Of a DNA stretch of 11,490 nt, positions 6,142 through 11,490 are shown piece by piece. Source of the stretch: Gammaproteobacteria bacterium (lineage in GTDB: Bacteria; Pseudomonadota; Gammaproteobacteria; GRL18); NCBI GenBank assembly GCA_013139395.1, contig WTAX01000215.1, positions 1 through 11,490 on the forward strand, read 5' to 3'. The stretch's first letter is position 1. Every line of letters begins with the position of its first letter. Position numbers and translations under genes: made by a program. The notes beneath the pieces were generated by a model that worked only from the letters and a program-made list of their open reading frames with translations, ran no database searches and was not told where the DNA came from.

Positions 6142-7596
6142 ATGCAAATAGATCAAACCTTAATTAATATTATTTTAGCTTCAGCTGCGAGTTTCTTTAC
6201 CGGCATTATTTTTTTCTGGCTGCTGTCACGCTCAAAAATTGCCCGTCTACTGCAACAAAAAAACCATACACTACAAATTCAATATGAGTCAGAACGTAAG
6301 ATCCTGGAACATGAGTTACAAAATATTGAAAATGAACTGGATATTTTACGTGACCAGTTAGCAGATAAGGAAATTGCTTTTTTAAAAAAAATTGATGAAC
6401 TCTCCAAAATGAATGAGTTGAGAGCCATTTATGCGACTCGTGCGGCACAAATTAATGATTATAAGGAAGCATTGGAAAAATCCCTTGAAGAGTCTCAGCA
6501 ACTACGAGATGAAACTTACCAATATCAAAAACAATTATCTGAGACTCAGATTAAGGCTGAAGAACAATTAAAAGCAGCGCATTTAATTATTGAAAATCTT
6601 GAGCAGGCAAAACAACACCTTCTAGAGCAGTTTGAACAGTTAGGCAATAAGATTTTTTCGCAAAACTCTCAGCAGTTGAAACAATCTAACCAACAGGAAA
6701 TCACTCATTTACTGAATCCATTTAAAGAGCAATTTACTGAATTTAAACGAAAAGTGGAAGAAATTCATGAAATTGAGTCACGAGACAGAGTGTCACTTGC
6801 CAATCAGGTGACTCAACTGTCATCATTGAATCAACAGATTAGTGAAGATACCGTTAACTTAACCCGAGCGCTTAAGGGAGATGTAAAGTTTCAGGGCAAT
6901 TGGGGCGAAATGGTTTTAGAAAATCTGCTGGAAAGTAGTGGTTTACGCAAGGATCTTGAATACCAGATACAGCCCAGTTTTCGTGGTGAGGATAATCACC
7001 TGTTACGTCCTGATGTGGTGATTAATTTACCTGATAAAAAAACAGTGATAGTTGATTCGAAAGTATCCTTAAAAAGCTATGCTCAATATGCTGCCGCCAT
7101 TGATAAAAATGAACAAAAATCTGCGCTCAAGAGTCATATTCAGTCGTTAAAAAATCATATTAAACTGCTTTCTGATAAAGATTATTCTTCTATTAGTGAA
7201 TTGCATTGTTTAGATTTTGTTCTAATGTTTGTGCCTATAGAGCAGGCATTAATGCTGGCAATTAATGAAGATCCTGATATGGTTTTTGCCGCCTTTCAAA
7301 AGAGAATTATTCTCGTGAGTACAACCACTTTATTGGCCACTGTGCGCACTATTGAAAACTTCTGGCGTTATGATAAACAACAATCTAATGCTGAAGAAAT
7401 TGCCAGACGAGCAGGAGATATGATTGACAAATTCTCCTTATTCGTCGAAGAACTCGAAGCCATTGGTCTCCAGTTAGATAGAGCTAAAAGCAGCTATAAT
7501 ACGGCTCATAACCGCCTCTTTAGTGGTAATGGTAATCTTATATCCAGAGCTAAGGTTATTCAGGAGTTAGGGATCAAAGGTAAAAAAGAGTTATGA
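6142..7596 (+). CDS. rmuC: RmuC family protein (DNA recombination limiting, nuclease-like fold)
   Basis: RmuC proteins limit rearrangements at inverted repeats and have a predicted PD-(D/E)xK nuclease-like fold. The exact reaction is not settled. The protein has 484 residues: an N-terminal membrane helix (about 8-28), a long charged coiled coil (about 35-240), then the RmuC domain. That domain shows QGNWGEMVLENLLESSGL (251-268), RPDVVINLPDKKTVIVDSKVSL (289-310, with Asp291, Asp305 and Lys307 placed as nuclease-like residues), and an FVPIEQALMLAI stretch. The ATG directly follows the znuB TAA and has no clear ribosome site, so translation is probably coupled to znuB. This ties a genome-stability gene to the zinc operon. 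I see no metal link in the protein itself. Confidence 0.93.
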   Translation: MQIDQTLINIILASAASFFTGIIFFWLLSRSKIARLLQQKNHTLQIQYESERKILEHELQNIENELDILRDQLADKEIAFLKKIDELSKMNELRAIYATRAAQINDYKEALEKSLEESQQLRDETYQYQKQLSETQIKAEEQLKAAHLIIENLEQAKQHLLEQFEQLGNKIFSQNSQQLKQSNQQEITHLLNPFKEQFTEFKRKVEEIHEIESRDRVSLANQVTQLSSLNQQISEDTVNLTRALKGDVKFQGNWGEMVLENLLESSGLRKDLEYQIQPSFRGEDNHLLRPDVVINLPDKKTVIVDSKVSLKSYAQYAAAIDKNEQKSALKSHIQSLKNHIKLLSDKDYSSISELHCLDFVLMFVPIEQALMLAINEDPDMVFAAFQKRIILVSTTTLLATVRTIENFWRYDKQQSNAEEIARRAGDMIDKFSLFVEELEAIGLQLDRAKSSYNTAHNRLFSGNGNLISRAKVIQELGIKGKKEL

Positions 7597-8771
7597 ATGA
7601 CCAGATGATAACTCCGTTTGGTGATTTCAATCTTAAACGCATTCCTGATAGTGATAAAAACTTATACGCCTGGAACTCAGCTGATCGCTATTTGCTCAAT
7701 CATTTATTTGAGTTATATCAATCAGGTGAAGTCGATCTTGATAATGCAAAAATTTTAATCATTAATGATGCCTTCGGTGCGTTGAGTGTCCCTCTGGCTC
7801 AATTTTCATGTGACTCTTATAGTGATTCTGTTATTAGTCATCAAGCCATCATACAAAATATTAAACAATGTTGTCCTGAGGATCTTGGTAAGATCACCTT
7901 GTTGAAAAGTACCGAAGCACTCAAGTGTCACTATGATGTGGTTCTTTTTAAAGAAGTCAAAAATTATGCTTTTTTTCAAGATGAAATGCTTAAAGTCGCT
8001 CAGCATGTAAATCCTGATGCATTGATTCTTGGTGCTATTATGGCAAAGAATCTACAAAAAAATACCATGGAGCTGCTGAATAAAAGCATCGGACAAACCC
8101 AGGCCTCACTGGCCTGGAAAAAAGCCAGACTACTGTTTGTTAATTCAGAGAAAACAGGACAGGATGAAGTCAAAGTAAAGTCATCTCCAGTTCAGCCTGA
8201 GACTAATATAAGCACTTATGAATTAGATGAGTCGAATGAGATTATTTACAATCTGGCTAATGTGTTTTCTAAAAATAAACTGGATATCGGCACACGCTTT
8301 TTTCTTCAACATTTACCCAATGAAAAAAACTATAAAAATATTATTGACTTAGGTTGTGGGAATGGCGTCTTATCTTTAAAGATTGCACAAAATTACCCGA
8401 AGTCGAATATCACCTGCATTGATGAATCCTATATGGCTGTTGCTTCAGCGAAAATGACTTTAGACGCAAATCTGCAGGCAGAAGATGTTAATGTCACTTA
8501 TAAAGCAGCCAATGCATTAAGTGATTATCCGCAAAATAGTACTGATCTTATTTTGTGCAATCCGCCGTTTCATCAGCAATATGTAGTAGGGGATGCCATT
8601 GCATGGCAAATGTTTAAGCAATCAAAAAAGACGCTTGTTAAAGGCGGTGAGTTATGGATTGTGGGTAACCGACATTTAGCTTACCATTTGAAATTACAAA
8701 AAATCTTTGGCAATCATGAATTTATTGCAGCAAACAATAAATTTGTTGTGCTAAAAGCGGTTAAAAATTAG
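7593..8771 (+). CDS. rlmG: 23S rRNA (guanine-N2) methyltransferase RlmG
   Basis: RlmG methylates N2 of G1835 (E. coli numbering) in 23S rRNA, using SAM. The 392-residue length and two-domain layout match the family. The N-terminal, catalytically dead methyltransferase-like domain has NDAFGALSVPLA (58-69). LAWKKARL follows near 173-180. The catalytic C-terminal domain has ANVFSKNKLDIGTRFFLQHLP, SAM motif DLGCGNG (252-258), acidic DES (277-279) and motif IV NPPFHQQ (323-329). The end, NNKFVVLKAVK, strongly resembles E. coli RlmG as I remember it, and fits it better than RsmC. The ATGA overlap with rmuC (4 bases) shows translational coupling. The stop is 2 bases from the stop of the opposing small gene. 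Confidence 0.93.
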   Translation: MNDQMITPFGDFNLKRIPDSDKNLYAWNSADRYLLNHLFELYQSGEVDLDNAKILIINDAFGALSVPLAQFSCDSYSDSVISHQAIIQNIKQCCPEDLGKITLLKSTEALKCHYDVVLFKEVKNYAFFQDEMLKVAQHVNPDALILGAIMAKNLQKNTMELLNKSIGQTQASLAWKKARLLFVNSEKTGQDEVKVKSSPVQPETNISTYELDESNEIIYNLANVFSKNKLDIGTRFFLQHLPNEKNYKNIIDLGCGNGVLSLKIAQNYPKSNITCIDESYMAVASAKMTLDANLQAEDVNVTYKAANALSDYPQNSTDLILCNPPFHQQYVVGDAIAWQMFKQSKKTLVKGGELWIVGNRHLAYHLKLQKIFGNHEFIAANNKFVVLKAVKN

Positions 8772-8773
8772 TC

Positions 8774-8983
8774 TTATACATCATCATAAATATTAAAGGT
8801 GTCAATATGATCTTCATTTTCATTTAATATTTTGATGCGCTCGTCTGTGACTACTTTTTTAGCCGTCGTAAAAAATTCTGAGCTTTCAGCAACATCAGAG
8901 AAAAACTTCTTTTTTGCAGCAACAATATTGTCAGCTTCAATCTCATGATCAATAATTGCGGTGTGTCTAAAAGTGTATTTCAT
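8774..8983 (-). CDS. Hypothetical small protein, 69 residues
   Basis: I do not recognise this family. The protein is soluble and acidic at the end (NENEDHIDTFNIYDDV). It begins with a likely beta strand (MKYTFRHTAIIDHEIEAD), then a Lys-rich helix (NIVAAKKKFFSDVAES) and a second strand around DERIKIL. That alpha/beta pattern looks like a real folded small protein, not a chance reading frame. It has no signal peptide, membrane helix, Cys pair or DNA-binding motif that I can see. A GGGGA site lies about 14 bases before ATG, farther than usual. It converges on rlmG with only 2 bases between stops. Its upstream side faces the 13-bp repeat array and lolA. It may be a lineage-restricted gene. Confidence 0.6.
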   Translation of the reverse strand: MKYTFRHTAIIDHEIEADNIVAAKKKFFSDVAESSEFFTTAKKVVTDERIKILNENEDHIDTFNIYDDV

Positions 8984-9014
8984 TATTTTTTATATATCCC
9001 CGGATCTTAAAAGC

Positions 9015-9079
9015 CATAGTTAAAGGTCATAGTTAAAGATTATAGTTAAACGCTATAGTTAAGCTTATAGTATATAAAT
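9015..9079 (+). repeat. Tandem array of 13-bp AT-rich repeats
   Basis: ATAGTTAA recurs at 9016, 9029, 9042 and 9055 with an exact 13-base period. A fifth, decayed copy (TATAGTATATAA) begins near 9066 with one base lost. A sixth, poorly matched unit may precede the array at 9002-9014. Unit examples are CATAGTTAAAGGT and TATAGTTAAACGC. The array lies between the divergent small gene and lolA. On the minus strand it contains a TATAAT, so it may overlap the small gene's promoter. Confidence 0.85.
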
Positions 9080-9163
9080 AGCAGAGCAAAGCGTATTTTT
9101 CAAGCTTTACCCGGTTTAGTGTAACCACAGATTGAAAAAACTGCTTCTTTTTATTTGAACCTG

Positions 9164-9169
9164 TATAAT
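9164..9169 (+). promoter_or_regulatory. Candidate -10 box for the lolA-rarA operon
   Basis: A perfect TATAAT lies 47 bases before the lolA ATG, in the only gap upstream of the lolA-rarA pair. A consensus -35 is missing at the proper distance: TTGAAA (9132-9137) is 26 bases away, which is too far. The position suits a promoter, perhaps one needing an activator. Confidence 0.4.
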
Positions 9170-9216
9170 ATTAACGAGTCTAAAACGTATCTATTACTAC
9201 AATACTGGCATTTTAA

Positions 9217-9846
9217 ATGATAAAAACATCTTTTCTATTTTTCTTTTTTCTATTGTGCATTCTTAACCCGGCGCTGGCAAATAAAACTCTGGATCAATTC
9301 TTTCAAAACACGCAGAGTATGCAGACAGAATTTGAACAAACTATCAAAGATACTCGTGGAAAAGTCATTGAACAATCTATCGGAAGCCTTATCTTAAGTC
9401 GGCCAGATAAATTTATACTTGAATATATATCACCTGCAGAACAAAAATATATCTCAAATGGTAAGACAATCTGGATTTATGATGTTGAATTAGAACAAGT
9501 GAGTATAAAAGAGCTTGATGAAGGTATCGGCGATTCTCCTGCATTATTACTCAGCAGTAATACCAATGTTTACAAACATTATGATGTAAGTGATATAAAG
9601 CTGCAAAAATCGGATGGCTACCAATGGGTACAATTACGGGCAAAGAAGGAAGAAATGACATTTGAAAAAGTTTTATTGGCTTTTAAAGGCAGTATTTTAA
9701 TACAAATGATTATGTATGATAGTTTTGGGCAGATCACCGAGCTCAAATTTTCTAATATCCAGATAAACAAACCTTTTGCATTACGACAATTTAATTTTGT
9801 TCCACCTGAGGATGTTGATGTGATAGGCAGTACTCGTGCTCAATAA
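9217..9846 (+). CDS. lolA: Outer-membrane lipoprotein carrier protein LolA
   Basis: LolA is the periplasmic chaperone that takes lipoproteins from LolCDE at the inner membrane and delivers them to LolB at the outer membrane. The 209-residue length is normal. A signal peptide covers residues 1-21, with a Phe-rich core and a cut at ALA before NKTLDQFF. The mature part shows the usual pattern: [32 protein letters not shown] (about 39-70), [15 protein letters not shown] (81-95) and DSPALLLS, with alternating beta strands of the half-barrel. The ribosome site is poor (only CTGG about 10 bases upstream). The 3' end overlaps rarA by 11 bases, keeping the lolA-rarA order known from E. coli. Confidence 0.93.
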   Translation: MIKTSFLFFFFLLCILNPALANKTLDQFFQNTQSMQTEFEQTIKDTRGKVIEQSIGSLILSRPDKFILEYISPAEQKYISNGKTIWIYDVELEQVSIKELDEGIGDSPALLLSSNTNVYKHYDVSDIKLQKSDGYQWVQLRAKKEEMTFEKVLLAFKGSILIQMIMYDSFGQITELKFSNIQINKPFALRQFNFVPPEDVDVIGSTRAQ

Positions 9847-11224
9847 GCAAGGCGACTTGTTAGATTTACAAAATAATCAAACAGATAATGGTGATTCTGT
9901 TGATGGCCAGTTGTTTGCACCGCTTGCGGATCGAATGCGCCCCACCTCTTTGGATAATTACATCGGACAGTCTCACTTAATTGGTGAAGGTAAACCATTA
10001 CGAATGGCTTTGCAAAGCGGCAAACCACATTCTATGATCTTCTGGGGGCCTCCCGGAGTAGGTAAAACCACACTTGCTCGTCTTATTGCACATTATGCAA
10101 AAGCTCAGTTTCTTGCTATTTCAGCAGTACTTTCCGGAGTTAAAGAAATTCGTCAGTCTATTGAACAGGCAAAACAGCATTATCAGGTTTATCAACAAAC
10201 TACCGTTTTGTTTGTTGATGAAGTGCATCGATTCAATAAGTCTCAACAAGACGCCTTTTTGCCCTTTATTGAAGACGGCACCTTTGTTTTTGTTGGAGCA
10301 ACAACTGAAAATCCTTCTTTCGAACTCAATAATGCCTTGTTATCACGGGCGAGAGTTTACTTATTAAAATCCCTGTCAAGTGATGACTTACTTCATTTGC
10401 TTGATTTAGTGCTGCTGGATAATGAGCGTGGTCTGGGCAGGCAGCACATTCATATTGCTGATGATGATAAGCTGCATCTTGTCTGTGCAGCTGACGGTGA
10501 TGCAAGAAAATTATTAAACTTATTAGAAATAGCTGCAGATTTAATTGATAATGATGATGGCAAAAATTGTATTAATTCGGATATTATCACCCAGGTAGTT
10601 TCTGGTACAAATAGACGCTTTGATAAGGGCGGTGATTTATTTTATGATCAGATCTCCGCTTTTCATAAATCAGTTCGCGGTTCTTCAGCAGATGGAGCAC
10701 TATACTGGATGTCGCGCATGATCGAAGCCGGTTGTGATCCACTCTATATTGCCCGACGTTTGCTGGCTATTGCATCAGAAGATATTGGTAATGCTGATCC
10801 ACGAGCGATGCAAATTGCGCTCAATGCCTGGGATGCTTTTGAACGTCTGGGCCCGGCGGAAGGAAATCGTGCAATTGCTCAGGCGGCTGTTTACTGTGCC
10901 TTAGCCCCCAAAAGTAATGCCGTTTATACCGCATTTAAAGCCTCTATGGCCTGTGCCAAAGAATCCGGCTCACTAGAAGTCCCTGTTCATTTGCGTAATG
11001 CTCCCACAAAATTAATGAAATCAATGGGCTATGGTGAAGACTATCGCTATTCACACGATGAACCGGAAGCTTTTTCGGCTGGCCAGACGTATTTACCGCC
11101 GGAATTACAGAACAGTCAATTTTCTACCAGCTTTTATAAACCAGAGCCTCGTGGTCTGGAAATTAAACTTAAAGAAAAATTGGCATACCTGCAAACACTT
11201 AATGATAATTTCAAAGAAAATTAA
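9836..11224 (+). CDS. rarA: Replication-associated AAA+ ATPase RarA (MgsA)
   Basis: RarA is a cytoplasmic AAA+ ATPase of the clamp-loader/WRNIP1 group that acts at stalled replication forks. The protein has 462 residues. It has [22 protein letters not shown] (27-48), Walker A GPPGVGKT (71-78), Walker [20 protein letters not shown] (125-143), sensor GATTENPSF (154-162) and arginine finger SRAR (170-173). The C-terminal tetramerisation region is well conserved: SALHKSVRGS-like, [26 protein letters not shown] and [18 protein letters not shown]. The chosen start is GTG 9836, with AGG 8 bases upstream and an 11-base overlap with lolA. This adds a polar tail of about 26 residues before the conserved part. 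TTG at 9857 or 9911 are alternatives. It is followed by a repeat element, not by serS as in E. coli, at least within this window. Confidence 0.94.
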   Translation: MLNKQGDLLDLQNNQTDNGDSVDGQLFAPLADRMRPTSLDNYIGQSHLIGEGKPLRMALQSGKPHSMIFWGPPGVGKTTLARLIAHYAKAQFLAISAVLSGVKEIRQSIEQAKQHYQVYQQTTVLFVDEVHRFNKSQQDAFLPFIEDGTFVFVGATTENPSFELNNALLSRARVYLLKSLSSDDLLHLLDLVLLDNERGLGRQHIHIADDDKLHLVCAADGDARKLLNLLEIAADLIDNDDGKNCINSDIITQVVSGTNRRFDKGGDLFYDQISAFHKSVRGSSADGALYWMSRMIEAGCDPLYIARRLLAIASEDIGNADPRAMQIALNAWDAFERLGPAEGNRAIAQAAVYCALAPKSNAVYTAFKASMACAKESGSLEVPVHLRNAPTKLMKSMGYGEDYRYSHDEPEAFSAGQTYLPPELQNSQFSTSFYKPEPRGLEIKLKEKLAYLQTLNDNFKEN

Positions 11225-11265
11225 TAGCCTCTCAAATAAAGTAATCCCCCAAAATATACTATCTA

Positions 11266-11418
11266 GTGTCCATCCATAAATAGGGCTTTTGCTCTTAAGC
11301 TCCTTCTCCCTCAGGGAGAAGGCTGGGATGAGGGGCTTTAATAATCAGTGACTTAAAAAATCAAGATTCCCTCACCCTGGCCCTCTTCCAGAGGGAGAGG
11401 GAATAAACGGATGGACAC
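11266..11418. mobile_element. Palindromic REP-pair / MITE-like element
   Basis: This non-coding element of 153 bp ends in 10-bp inverted repeats, GTGTCCATCC (11266-11275) and GGATGGACAC (11409-11418). TATCTA flanks it on both sides (11260-11265 and 11419-11424), as a target duplication would. Inside are two GC-rich hairpin units in opposite orientation. The first has CCTTCTCCC/GGGAGAAGG around TCA (11302-11322). The second has CCCTCT/AGAGGG (11381-11395) within ATTCCCTC/GAGGGAAT (11366-11404). The first unit matches the reverse complement of the second at about 26 of 34 bases by hand count. The units resemble REP-type repeats common in gammaproteobacteria. It has no transposase, so it would move in trans. 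The hairpins may also terminate rarA transcription. Confidence 0.75.
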
Positions 11419-11450
11419 TATCTAACACCAAAGATTTTTTAATCAATGGG

Positions 11451-11478
11451 TAAAAATGTGTGTTACTTAACATTTTTA
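11451..11478. repeat. AT-rich inverted repeat near the right edge
   Basis: TAAAAATGT (11451-11459) pairs perfectly with ACATTTTTA (11470-11478) around 10 bases. It is too AT-rich for a strong terminator, though it ends in T residues. It could be a weak terminator or an operator for a gene beyond the window. The rest of 11225-11490, outside the element above, shows no gene. Confidence 0.35.
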
Positions 11479-11490
11479 TCAATAAATTTT

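Noticed and set aside
9015..9079. CRISPR array
   Set aside because: The repeats are 13 bases and contiguous, with no spacers of the right size and no cas genes nearby.
11031..11279. Plus-strand frame extending past the rarA stop into the repeat element
   Set aside because: It mostly overlaps the conserved end of rarA in another frame and has no ribosome site or recognisable motif.

Overview
This window reads as ordinary housekeeping chromosome from an AT-rich gammaproteobacterium. The best clues to the lineage are the lolA-rarA gene pair, an RlmG-type 23S rRNA methyltransferase, a ZnuABC importer next to an M23 peptidase, and a fused ATP sulfurylase/APS kinase. The genus cannot be named from sequence alone. 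Free-living, sulfur-cycling or marine lineages would all fit. No phage, integrase, CRISPR array, rRNA or tRNA was found.

Layout. (1) Bases 1-1551, minus strand: a sat-cysC fusion cut by the left edge, with 517 codons visible. Its APS kinase half is intact, but its ATP sulfurylase half has substitutions in the active-site motifs. (2) Bases 1552-1746: a divergent intergenic region with promoter-like boxes for both flanking genes. (3) Bases 1747-2625: a stand-alone polyphosphate kinase 2, followed by a hairpin. (4) Bases 2781-8771: six same-strand genes, tightly packed: M23 peptidase, znuA, znuC, znuB, rmuC, rlmG. The gaps are 5, about 14 to 38 (depending on the znuC start), 27, 0 and -4 bases. 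(5) Bases 8774-8983, minus strand: a small unknown protein gene converging on rlmG. (6) Bases 8984-9216: an intergenic region with a 13-bp-period tandem repeat and a -10 box for lolA. (7) Bases 9217-11224: lolA and rarA, overlapping. (8) Bases 11225-11490: a 153-bp palindromic element made of two inverted REP-like hairpins, with 10-bp terminal inverted repeats and a matching 6-bp flanking repeat.

How the genes work together. The znu genes form a complete zinc importer: a periplasmic binding protein, an ATPase and a permease. The M23 peptidase at the head of the run is itself a predicted zinc enzyme, which mirrors the mepM-znuA neighbourhood of E. coli. RmuC and RlmG appear to be carried on the same transcript. 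LolA (lipoprotein chaperone) and RarA (replication-fork ATPase) keep their common gammaproteobacterial adjacency. Ppk2 and Sat-CysC are divergent. Both handle adenine nucleotides, but a functional link is only a guess.

No new multi-gene system was recognised. The points most worth a second look are the altered ATP sulfurylase active site, the REP-pair/MITE-like element, the 13-bp repeat array beside an unknown small gene, and the duplicated start region of znuC.
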